Positions 33,796 to 44,914 of a DNA stretch of 64,000 bases are shown piece by piece. Source of the DNA: Erythrophleum ivorense (lineage: Eukaryota; Streptophyta; Magnoliopsida; Fabales; Fabaceae); NCBI GenBank assembly GCA_026724425.1, contig JAIUCV010000004.1, forward strand, positions 5,280,001 through 5,344,000, given 5' to 3'. Positions within the stretch are counted from its first letter, which is position 1; every line of letters starts with the position of its first letter. The notes under the pieces were generated by a model. That model was not told the DNA's origin. It ran no database searches and saw only the letters and a program-made list of their open reading frames with translations. Both the position numbers and the translations under genes were made by a program.

Positions 33796-33935
33796 AATCT
33801 CATGGTGTAATATTATCATGATATATATCTTAGTGGGAGTGATATGAAAACTGTGTAATAGGTGGGGCAATTGGCGAGTATAACGAGTGAAAAGGCATAT
33901 AAGAGATGGGTTAGATATGTATAGCGACGCAGAGT
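33796..33935. repeat. Paralogous block B, right part
   Basis: It resumes the alignment with block A after the insertion: AATCTCATGGTGTAATATT, the GTGGGAGTG-TATGAAAAC word, TGTGTAATAGGTGG, AAAGGCAT and ATGGGTTAGATATGTA near 33906. Confidence 0.75.
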
Positions 33936-34807
33936 ATTTAGATGAAGTTCATGCATTGAGTTGAATGAGAGAAGTATAAACGTGGAGTCTAAAAAGTTAG
34001 TAGTTGGTAGATCTTTGAAAGACCATAATTTCAGATCTGATTAGAGTTTTGGCGTATAATATATTATTCTGAAGTTGTCTTGGCCCGTAATATATTATTC
34101 ATCTTGAGCCTATTGTCATGGCAATCAAGTTTATCAGGCTAAAGTCGTTTTGAATCTCAAAATTCCTTATTTTTGCTTGTTTTAGGATCATTTTAGTTAT
34201 TTTCTTATTTTAAAATATTTTTCTCATTCTATGGCGTTATTTTATTTTATTTTTTATTCAAGAGTTATTTTGAAGTTATTTCTTTAATTATTAGAGTTGA
34301 TTAGGGTTTTTATCTTTCAAATAAATATCCTATGTATTGATTTGCGAGGAATCAATAGATAGACAAATTATTTAGTAAACTTTTGCTCGTCGGCCTTCAT
34401 AAACAAACATATTTAATCTATCTTCGTGTGTTTTCACTGCATCGACAAGCCTCAAGAAGGGAGATTGAATAATAATAATCCTATTTTAATCATCCAAAAA
34501 AGTCTTTTTATTTCATTCTCACATTAGGCCTCACTAACAAATAATTTATAGGGATTAGTGACATAAAACACGAAATTAATGTCGTTATCAAATACTCACT
34601 TGACCTTGATATGTGAAAACAATCAACTAAAACAAACGAACACCTTCGTCAATTACTCATAATTAGTTATATGTAACTTTCCGCACAAAGAAGGATAGAA
34701 ACAAAAACATCAAATGTATGTTCATCAAGTAGCTAGATGCATTCATGAGACTGAAGATTACATATTCATGATCATACATGCCCAATATAAAAGAATTTGT
34801 ACGTATA
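33936..34807. other. Intergenic interval with a possible LTR fragment
   Basis: About 34090-34480 has the look of the R/U5 part of a plant LTR: GATTAGGGTTTTTATC, then AAATAAATATCCTATGTATTG (a TATA-like stretch split here by position), GAATCAATAGATAGAC and ACTTTTGCTC, ending near CAAGAAGGGAGATTGAATAAT. I could not find its partner. 34540-34807 shows nothing recognisable and probably contains the BAHD 3' UTR on the minus strand. Confidence 0.3.
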
Positions 34808-36980
34808 TCAAAGATTAAGGTAATTGCAAGTTAAGGGCCTAAACACACGAGCAGCCTCAGACTCTATCTTCTCCAACTGCTGCTTCCGAAGGTGCATGTA
34901 CACCACCCAATCACCCTTCCCGGTCGGGCTTGGCATCGGCATCACGTACCCGGCATCTCCGCCCCATGGCAAAGGGTATGACCCGAACACTGGCTTCCCC
35001 CACCCGAAATCCACCTTAGCTTCCGGGAAACCCTGCCCCAACGAAACCACAAAAGCCAGCTCATCATCGTTTTCCCCTTCTCCTCCGCCACGGCCGCACT
35101 ATATCCTTGCCAACCCAGCTGTGGCGCGGTGAGCCTCTACCCAATCTATGAGGCCCAGGAAATGCTCCTCCATCGTCGCCGCCTCCAAGAACTCATGTAC
35201 TTCACCCGCCACCCAACTCAACGGCTTCTCCATCAACTCCTCCGCCGGCTTTGCTCCGAACGGTATCGAAAGCACGTTCCCAAAATACAAGCATAAAAGC
35301 AACGCTTTCTCTTTGTCCTGGTCATTGCTTAGCCTCTTTCTTCCATTCACCACAATTCCCATTTTCGCAATGACCCTTTTGCTCTTGCCACTAGCAGCAA
35401 CCATCTTCCACAAGAACGCACAGAAAGACTCAAGCTTGGTTCGCTTCACCCCATTGACAACGACATTTGAATCTGAGTTTGCAAGTGATTGAATGTGGTT
35501 AAGTTCGTCGGCTGTGATGTAGTAGATCCGACTAATGAGAGGGTAGGATTCGGATCCGGGTTCAGGTTTCTTTGGAGGAGGGAGGTTAGGAAGGGAACAT
35601 ACATGTCGTGGAGGGAGGAGTGGATGCAACCAGGCCACCGTGGGCTGAGAAGAGATCGTCGGAAACATGGTTGCGATGGAAGAGTGGAGATTGTGGACTT
35701 GGTGGGCTGGGCCATCGCGGCCCATGATACAAGGAACATGTTGGCTGAGTAGGCATCAGCAATGCGGTGATCGAAAGTGCATGCCACTACCAAACCCCCG
35801 CACTTGAGGTATGTTGCCTGCAGAATGTAGATTTGATAATTAATAATTAATGATTAATAAATTAGTATAATTACTGTTAAACATCAAAGTACTAATAGTA
35901 GTACCTAAACCAAACTATATATTGCACGGACCGAAAAATGGTTCTCTTCGGTTTGTGGCGGGTTCTGGGATGGAGTTACTGCCATCAGCTACTTCGTCAC
36001 CATCATGCATTAGCTATTCTAGTTAACTATATACATCATTCGTTTGATTAAAATGATACATTACTAATTTCCTTTTAAATTTCATTTTTGTTTTATGATG
36101 TTATAATGCAAATATAAAAGCGGCTTGAATTTTATAAGACAAAATTTAATTGCAATTTTATTATCAAGTTAATTATTTTGTAAAGGTTTTTTAAGAAAAT
36201 CAATGATGTAGAGCTAAAGTGGTATCAATTGTCCACATAGTTTGTATTATCAAAGGATGTGGGAACAAACATTTATAAAACTCATTTTTTTTTCCAATTC
36301 AACAATACGAAATAACAGAACTAGTAAGAAGATAAAGCCCATATATATTGTGCTACAATTTCATAATCAAAATGTTGCATGTGAATGTGTATACGTAACA
36401 AGCATTGTCATAAGATTATAATCCCAGCTGAAGTATCTATGTTCGTACATGAAAAAGTCTTAATGGCTAGAACACACAAACAGTTATAATGTGCAACAAA
36501 TGGACACAAATAAATAGAGACAACTGATCATGAAACAAAATCACCTGAACAGCAAGCACGCCATGTTTCTTCTTAGGAACAAGCTTGCCTTCAATGGAAT
36601 CATCAGGGTTGTACAAGTTGAGGCATCTAAGCTCAACATCAGCCTCGGCTTCCACAAAAATCAACCCCACGGTTGTTGCAGAGGAAATCGGGTTCGCCAG
36701 CCGAGTTGGTCACCATCTCACCCGTGAAGGCGTAGAAGGAAACTAAAGCCTGTGCCAAGGCCTTTTTCAGAGTCCCCACCGGGGTGGTGGCGGCGGCAGT
36801 GGCTGCAGCTGGTTTGTTGTAGCAAAAGAAGACGCCCATGTCCACCGGTGGGAGAAGCAGGTCTAGGTTGGAGAGAGGGAGACAATGCTCTTGGAATGGC
36901 AACATAGCAGCCACCACCTCCTGCTTCGTTACCGTTACTATAAAGTTATTTTCTCCTTTCCCAGCTACAATACTACCCAT
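34808..36980 (-). pseudogene. BAHD (HXXXD) acyltransferase, coniferyl alcohol acyltransferase-like, disabled
   Basis: A two-exon BAHD acyltransferase gene. Family members transfer acyl groups from acyl-CoA to alcohols or amines in the cytosol. Exon 1 runs 36980-36545 and begins ATG (MGSIVAGKG); it contains LPLSNLDLLLPPVDMGVFFC and LCNNRGVDF. The intron 36544-35818 is GT-AG in phase 0. Exon 2 runs 35817-34808 and contains the catalytic HXXXD motif as HRIAD (35769-35755) and the structural DFGWG motif (35011-34997), ending FRPLTCNYLNL and TGA. Overall length is about 480 codons, slightly long for the family. Three lesions break it: an extra base in a T5/A5 run (36656-36660) after NNRGVDF, a frameshift near 35580-35590 in a CT-rich run, and an in-frame TAG at 35101-35099 after GLARI. 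Both signature motifs are intact, so decay looks recent. The substrate is not provable from sequence; the nearest family I recall is annotated as coniferyl alcohol acyltransferase-like. Confidence 0.88.
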
Positions 36981-37070
36981 TTTGGTTATGGTCAATTTCT
37001 GAAGGTTTTGTGGCTCAGAATTATAAGATGAAGGTGTTGGGTTATGAAGGAAACAGATTATAGTTGCATG

Positions 37071-37080
37071 GATTTATAGG
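37071..37080 (-). promoter_or_regulatory. TATA box of the BAHD acyltransferase pseudogene
   Basis: The minus strand reads CCTATAAATC, about 90-100 bp upstream of the ATG at 36980. The same TATA and leader sequence is conserved in the truncated copy (16495-16502), which supports it as the real core promoter. A (GA)n repeat follows upstream at about 37097-37115. Confidence 0.65.
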
Positions 37081-38867
37081 CATGCACTACAGCACAGAGA
37101 GAGAGAGAGAGAGAGTAGATAGTCCAACAACGTTGGGGTCAATGTTGGAGAAAGAAAGAGAAAGTGAGTGGATGGTCCAATAACGTGGGAGTCAATGCGG
37201 ATGGAAGACAATCTGAAACTCGCTCTTATTTTTAATCTGTTTGGTTTTGATCAAATTATCAACTACATGGAGCATTTATAGAGTTACAAAAGCGAAAGGT
37301 GTATGAACCTCATCAACTATTTAATACATGTCACATTTACACATGAATCACTCTATCAAGATGCATGAATAATAACATTCTAAGTATATTGATGTATATA
37401 AAACTCTAAAAGATATTGAAAAAAAAAAAAAATGTTTGTTCATTCATCCCATTTGAATTATTTAGATTTAATTTGAGTGATTTAAATTTTAAATTTTTTA
37501 ATTTAAATTATTATTTTTTAAAAAAATTTATAATTAAAGGATTTTTTTATTTTATATTTTTAAAAATTAAAAAAATTTAAAGAATATAAACGATCCCAAA
37601 TAATCTAGACCTACAGACGCTGTGCAGCCCCTACACTAGAGATGCGAAAGAACCTACGCTTGGTAGCATCTAGAGATGAAACCGCAGGGAGGTGTTCATG
37701 AAATTGATTAGTTTTTTGGACTAATTAAGTTATTTTAAAAATAAATTTATAAAATTTATAAAATAATTTTTTAAAAAGTAAAATTTTCATATAAATTTTT
37801 GTAAAATTATTTTATCTTAAAAAAATAAAAATTTTATATAAATGCATATAAAATATTTTTTTATAAACTAATAAAATTAAATTAAATCAAATTAACCAAC
37901 ATAATTAGTCTCATTACTTAACCCGACCAAATATGTCGATGTTTTTAACGCTCAAATAAGCTGGACGGCCGGAATCATTTACATCCTAATCGCGAGTACA
38001 AGAATTTCCTTCTGATGGCCTCAGCCACTGCCAATGCCACTATCACTATTAGCCTAACATTATTGTTGTTTTTCTAAAGTATCTTACCATACCACGCATA
38101 TTTCCTTAAAGAAAAATTGATAATAGAGCCTACATTATGAAAAAAAATAATTTTATAAATTCAGTGCTGTCAACATATATTATATCATATGTTTGAACTC
38201 ACTTAATTGATTTTTTAATAATTTTTTATCTTTTATTTATTTCCTGAATATTATCTTAATACATTAATTGAAAAATCTAAGTAAACCAATTAAATTAAAT
38301 ATTTTTTTCCTCTTCTTCCATACATAATTAGTCTCAGCCCAAAATTGTACAAGACTCTGCAAAGTTTTTCAAATTAGGAAAAAAGGTATTGGCTTGCAAT
38401 CTAATATATGGAACCATGTTATTCATAACTTATAAATAATGCAATTGATAGGGAAAATATAGTATATATTGATACAACAATGGCTAAGACACTCAAAATT
38501 TTCATAAACTTTGAATTATATATAAATAATTTTCTCAACATTCAAAACTTGGCCATATACAAAATATACAAATAATATAAGTCCCACATGTTTTCTTCCT
38601 TTTCATTCCTTTTCTTTTTTTCCTATTTATATATGCAAACCAAACATAAAAAAGATATTATCTGTTTTATTTTCTTTCCTTCAATTTCTTTCTTACCAAA
38701 AAAGTTATAAGTGAGAGGGAAATAAATCTAAGAAGAAAAAGTATATGGAATTTATACAAGGCCCATCTATTCTCACTTTTCTTTTCTTTTTTCTCTCCTT
38801 TGTAAATTGATCATTTTAATTTATTACTAAGTAAATTAAGGAGATCCTAATATGATATTTATTGTTT
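37081..38867. other. Upstream region of the BAHD pseudogene
   Basis: It contains the (GA)n microsatellite and a short tandem duplication (37124-37200) in which TAGTCCAACAACGTTGGGGTCAAT or TGGTCCAATAACGTGGGAGTCAAT-type words occur twice (split over 37124-37147 and 37166-37196). The rest, to 38.87 kb, is AT-rich without a recognised gene. Confidence 0.5.
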
Positions 38868-40232
38868 AAAAAAGTTCTAACCGATGAATTATAAGATACG
38901 GCAATCTGAAGAGCTTGAGTGCTCAAGCATTTTAGTTGTAGCTAAATTGGCTAAAATTACTCTCTTGATGTGTACGTAAAAATTCTTGAAATGTGAAATT
39001 TAGATATTCTTAATTTTATCTCCATCAATTTTTTTATCAATTTTGGAAAGAAAAAAAAGAGAGAGAGAGAAAGTTGAGGGTGTTCATATACGATCTCCTC
39101 AGTCTCTCACTCTCTCTCTCTTCCTATCTTTTTCTTTTTTTAAAATTGATTAAAAGTTGATAGAAATGGGAATTAAGAAAATCCTCTTTGCAATTTAAAC
39201 CAATTCAAGGGGGAGGGCACCTGAGCTTTCCCTCACTCACCTATAAAATGAGAATATAATTTTCAATATCATATAGCTTTTTTAACTCTTCTGCAAAATA
39301 AAGATCTGAATTCAAGACATAGTAGAAATTATTCATACAATTAGACCATATTTAAAAATGTTTATGAGGATAATGCGAAAACAAAAAGGTAAGAGAATGG
39401 AATATTTATTTGAAAATTTGGGCTTGATTACAAGAAAGAGAGGACAATAAAATATTTTTCATTAACCTTTTAAAAAATTTCAGTGTCCTCCCTCCATTGT
39501 AATTATAAGAATATGTATGAGAATTGAGAAAAAAAAAAAAGAGAAGAGAAGGAATTTATAGGAAAAAAAATTAATGGGATGGAAAAATAATGGTTAAGTG
39601 TATTTATTTTTCATCTATTTGAAAAAACTTTCTCTTTCAAAGTCTTTTAAATTAAGAAATTTAAAGATGTAAAAGTGAGAGAACTCTAGAATGTAGGTAA
39701 AAATCTTATATTATTCTCTCTACTTATTAATAATTTTTAAATAAGAGAAATATTTCAATGAAATATATAATTAATTTCTTATCCTCCGTTATTTTTCATC
39801 CAAATATATCCTTAAGTTTTTCTATTGAAGAGATTTTGAAAAAGAAACTAACCATTAAGTATTATGTTAAATATTGTTTCTTAAAATTTCATATTTTTAA
39901 AATTAAGTATGATAATTAATATTTGAATGAAAGATATATAAATTAAAGCTTGTACAAACATATTATCATAAATTATTTTGTAGCTAGCTAAATTCCTCAG
40001 CTACCTCATCTTCTTAATGAGAAACGGGTAAGACTTTCTATAACTGTAGGGTCAACTAACCAACTATTGGTTTGTCTATACTTTGAACTACTTATTTAAC
40101 CCTTATTTTCTTAATGTGATTGCCAATTTTCATGGTTGTGATGTTTAGAGAGATATATATATATATATATATATGAATGATAGTGAGATTGATAGGGTTG
40201 AAAATGTATATCTAGGCATAAGAAGAGAGATT
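38868..40232. repeat. Paralogous block C of the ancestral BAHD tandem array
   Basis: It matches blocks A and B with the same landmark order: AAGTTCTAACC (38871), GATCTGAATTCAAGACATA (39302), AATATTTATTTGAAAATTTG (39401), AATATGTATG (39510), GATAATTAATATTTGAATGA (39910), AAATTCCTCAGCTACCTCA (39990), GAGAAACGGGTAAGACT (40019) and TGATTGCCAATTTTC (40118). An (AT)n microsatellite interrupts its end at 40148-40174. It lies about 1.8 kb upstream of the BAHD TATA box. Confidence 0.75.
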
Positions 40233-41019
40233 CTGTTATAATAATCCTGTAGTGATTGATGTTACCTCAAGTTTTTTTTTTTTTCTATTTTACATCCTTA
40301 ATGCCGAGAAACCCTCTTACACGTGTCTTTTCAATCTTTTGTTTTCATTTAAGACCTTCTTAGTAGAATTTACATTTTACCATATTAAAAATTTGTTATT
40401 TTATAAACAAAAATATTTTGATCAAAAATATTTTAGTTATAATAATTTTTTAACATATGAAGAGGGCTAAGTACTTTTTTATAATAAAATAAAAGATTGA
40501 GTAATTAAATTATCTTTAAAAAATTATTATTCTTATTAAGAGGAAATTTATATACAGCTTTTATGTTATTATTATCAAGTTTTTTAATAAAAATATAATG
40601 AGTGATTTTTTTAATAATTTAACACCAGATGAATTGGGTCTTTCAAACAAAAATCATACATGTCATTTTATTAGAAAACCTAATAACAATTTTTTTTTAG
40701 TATATGATAAAAGTATCTTGGGTACACCCATATTATCTTGAGAGAATAAATTATTGTAAGTACTAATTTGAAGGTTTGAACTTGAATACTCAAAGAAGGA
40801 AACACCTCCTTAACTATTAAACCACTCCTTGAAGTTACCTAATACATAACAAATATCTAAATCCCTTATGCTTAAATCAAAAAATTATTCATATATAACC
40901 CAAAATTCAAACATTATTTACACAAAAAAATAAGTCTGGGAGTCTATTTAAAAATTTTGAAGGTTAGAAAAATTATCTCCAATTGACTAATATTGGGAAG
41001 AGTTTTATGTAATTTCACC

Positions 41020-41050
<31 letters not shown>

Positions 41051-42628
41051 GAAATGAATAGCTAAGTGTTGTAGAGGAGAAGTGAGTATTCAATATTTAA
41101 TTTCTTGCATGTAATGTTTTAGAGGCTAGATCAAACCAATACACTGGCCAGTTTGATTTGATTCCCCGAAATCGATCTTTACAAACACTTGCTAAGCGCC
41201 TCAGGCCCTAACAAAAATGGCTCATATGACCCAACCTTATGTGAGACTTCAATACACTTTGTACAGGCATTTGCTCATGAGAAAGCCTCTTAGTTGAATG
41301 ATTTATGACTCTTGGCCCATTTGGTTATACTTAAGAAAAGATAATTTTCTAATCAACTATGCAAAATATTTATTATATATTTGTAATTATTTTTTAATAA
41401 TGTTAATTTCCTTTTTATTATTTTTCAAAGTAAAAATACAAATAATATTTTCTATCATCAAAATTTTTTTTTATTCCATTTTGTGAATTAAACAGGCCCA
41501 ATTTAGCTTTTGGCAAAGTCTAAAAAGCATTTGTAATGAAATTGCATTAGCAACTATTTTATTGATAAGTATTGAGATCATTCATAATAATAAATTTAAT
41601 AAATTAAGTATTAATTCTTTCAAATCATATATTTTTTGTTCAATTTACTAAATTGACATATTTAAAATTAATGAAAACTATATCAAATAAAATTTGTTCT
41701 AAATAACACAACAAGAAAAGTGAGTATGTTCAACTCATTACTTTTTGTTAAAAGAAAAAAAAGCCTTTTATCAACTATTAATTTTGATTGTCGATTAAAA
41801 ATAGTGTTTTTAATTTTTTTTGTACTTCCATAATTGGCACTATAATTTTTCCCATTACTATCGAAGGTTGGATAAAGATAACTGATAAGTAGCTTTGCTG
41901 TGTATGGTTTTTTTTTTTTTTTTTGATTATGCTTGGTGCGTTAGAGGTTTTTGGTTCTCCTCTTCTCCCATGCACATCTTTGCTTCTCCTCCTCTTTCCT
42001 AATTGTTCAACCTACTTTGATTTTTGGGGCTGAATCCCCTATTAAAATATTGTGATGCTTGTTTAAAAAAGTTGAATTTATTACAATTTATTAGTTGAAT
42101 TTTTATATTATTCAATATATAATCAGTCTAGCTGATTTATTTAATATTAGTGGCTTTAGAACAAGCGATTTGCTGATCCAATATCTTTACCAATTTGAAT
42201 TTCGATTTGGTTCCAAAATCTATATTTGGAGATAACGATGCTTTATTTTTTCAAAACGTAATGTAACATGTCTTAGGGCTAGTTTGAAATTAGAGTGGGT
42301 TTGCTCTTAACATATTTTGATCGCAAAAGTTTTAAATTTGTGTTCGGGTTAATTTTTTTTTAATTTAATACTACCATTTCAAGTACTTTTTAAATGGTAC
42401 AACAGTTTTTAATAAACATTTCTAAACAATACTTTTAAGAGCAGCCCTTAACTTACTTCTTAAAATTAGTTGTATCTATTATAAATGTATAGTTGTTATT
42501 AATGTAAGATGACTAAACTAACATTCCTATTTTAACTCAATTCTAATATAGTTTATTTCAATTTAACCTTCAACTAGTTTAAATTATTTTCATAGCTTGA
42601 TACAAAGTTCTTTTGAATTTTAGTAATG

Positions 42629-42664
<36 letters not shown>

Positions 42665-42833
42665 TATTATCAATTTACATATTCATAACAACTTTCGAAA
42701 ATTATTACTAAACATTATATTAATCAATTCTATTTTCAAAAAAGTAATTTTTATATAATTTTATCAAATACGTTGTAAATGATAAAGTTATGAGGATCTC
42801 CACAACTCTCAAATAAATGATTCTTAATGGTCA
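40233..42833. other. AT-rich intergenic DNA
   Basis: No gene is seen. A (TTA)n microsatellite is at about 41022-41049. A possible small hAT-type MITE spans 41311-41503, with inverted ends TTGGCCCATTTGGTT and AATTAAACAGGCCCAA, but no target-site duplication was verified. An (AT)n microsatellite lies at about 42632-42660. Confidence 0.4.
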
Positions 42834-43757
42834 ATTTTCATGTTTAATGTCATATGTTTTATAAGGTTTAAAATTTTATATTGAACAATTATGTAAATTA
42901 ATTTTTTTTATATATTATTGTAATTTATAGATTTATTTTTATAGTTAAAAGTCTATAAATAAAAATTATATACAAAATATAAATAATTTAAATAAATCAA
43001 AATTATACTTCCTTTCTTTTCTTGCGATCTCCTTTCTCTTCCCCCTATAAATCAAGACTTTGTACAAAGCAAGGTTCAATTCTAATATCTAATGACATAT
43101 ATTTTTTACTTTTAAATCGAGTATTTCACGAATAAAATTATTTTTTATCAATTAACTTATACTAAAAAAATGTTATATTGATTTTATATTAATAAAACAC
43201 ATTTATTAAAATATGATCAGTTATCACATTTGAGAAGTTGGTATACAGTATTAAGATGTAATGATTCAAAAATATAAAGTGACATTGTTATTAAAGGAAA
43301 TAAAAAGTGTACTATACCTTTTTTTTAATCAATGTTTTGTTTCACTGATTTTTTTTGGTAAAGTTTTTAATAAAGTAACTTATAATAAGTATTACAAATA
43401 TTATATACTTTTTTTTACTAAGTTTTTATTTCACTAATTTTTTTCTACTAAGATTTTAATAAGCTATATTATTTGTTAATGGACATAAAAAATATTGTAA
43501 ATAATATAATTATATATATATATATATAACTCCAAAAAAATGACTTTCAAAAGAAAATTTTCATGTTTAATGACATATATTTTATAACTCTTACAAGATT
43601 TATATTGAACAATTATATACATTAATTTTTTTCATTTGTATTATTATAACTCATAAAATTATCATAGTTAAAAATCTATAAATAATATATATATATATAT
43701 ATAGTATAAAGAATTTAAGTCAATGAAAATTATCTTCTTATTTTTCTCTCAAGTTTC
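42834..43757 (+). repeat. Direct repeat of about 190 bp, copies at 42834-43026 and 43553-43757
   Basis: Both copies share TTTTCATGTTTAATG(T/A)CATAT, TTTATATTGAACAATTAT, an ATTAATTTTTTT word, AT(A/C)ATAGTTAAAA(G/A)TCTATAAAT and a pyrimidine-rich end with CTTTCTTTTCTTG or CTTATTTTTCTC. They are 719 bp apart, in the same orientation. They could be decayed LTRs of a tiny element or a segmental duplication. Inside, a T-rich phrase with TTTCACT(G/A)ATTTTTTT repeats twice near 43340 and 43431. Confidence 0.55.
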
Positions 43758-44356
43758 TCTTTTTCTTTTATTATATTTCTTTTTTCCATTAATTTTGCAA
43801 CAGTACGTATTATACAGACAATTTTTTTTCTTTTTAAATCTTTGTATTCCTAACCAGATCCTTAATCTTATCAGGCAAGGTTGTAAGGTACATTATGCAT
43901 GTGCACGAAGCATCATTTGATAGTATTGACCATAGCCTAATATATACATGGAGAATTTTTAATATATAAATAAAGTTTCTGATAATATAAACATTTTATA
44001 ATTTTTATAACATTAGTCAGTTCATATTTCGATAACACAGTCTTATCAATTCATGCTTAATTAGCATCATAGAAAAAAAAAAAATTATTTGCTGCATTTT
44101 TTTAGACTTTTAGTTGATCGTATGGTTTTCAATCATTAAAAAAAAAGTTAATGCCCACAAAACAAAATTTTAACTTCATTTTATAAATTACTTAAATTCC
44201 TATTGGATAGATCATATGGACATATAGTCCCAGTGTTGTATCCTTATATATCAAGAAGTATTTTAAGTAAATTTAATGATGATAATGAATTATCTTTAAA
44301 AAAAATTACAATGTAGTTTCTCTCTAAAATAATATTATACTACATTTCAAATTGAC

Positions 44357-44914
44357 AAAAATATACTTTTAGTCCTTTAAATATATTTTAAAATTTATTT
44401 TTATCTCTTAATTTTATTTTATTTTAATTTAGTTTCTTAATTTTATCTTAAATTTTACTTTTATCTGATCCTTTAATTTTATCTCTAATATTACTTTTAT
44501 CATTTAACTTTTATTTTATTTCAATTTTATCCTTTAATTTACAAAAACAATTTAAATATCTTTTTTCCCTAACATTATGAGAACAAGGGAGATGAAGATA
44601 TATCAAATTATTCCATGTTGAAAAATAGGCAAAATAAGAAAGAAACACAGCTTGCACTACTTAACATATTTAATTGATTAATATGAATCCAGTAAGAAAT
44701 GGGAGAAGAGAAATGAATTCAACAAAGGGACCAAAAGAAAAAGAAAAAAATCTTGATGATGTTAAAGAAAATAAAATATTTGGGCCATTTTTATAAATTA
44801 AATGATTAAATTTAAATAAAATAAAAGTAAAGGATAAAAGTAAAATTTGAGATGAAGATAAATGAGTAAATTAAAATAAAATAAAATTAAGAAACTAAAC
44901 GTATATTTTTAGCC
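44357..44914. mobile_element. Foldback (long inverted-repeat) element, copy 1
   Basis: Left arm (from AAAAATATACTTTTAGTCC at 44357 to about 44566) and right arm (about 44775 to GTATATTTTTAGCC at 44914) are reverse complements over much of their length, with repeated TTTTATTTTATTTTAATTTA and 'TTTACTTTTATC' phrases. No coding sequence lies in the centre. It is related to the element at 54.5-55.1 kb. This is a common plant MITE/foldback type, usually next to genes. Confidence 0.6.

Noticed and set aside
35148..35492. 114-codon + strand frame and neighbouring + strand frames at 34824-35132 and 35489-35752
   Set aside because: They are antisense to BAHD exon 2, whose motifs clearly lie on the minus strand.
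44745..44765. Similarity to miR172 (AATCTTGATGATG) near 44750
   Set aside because: Only a partial match, with no fold-back precursor around it other than the foldback element's own arms.
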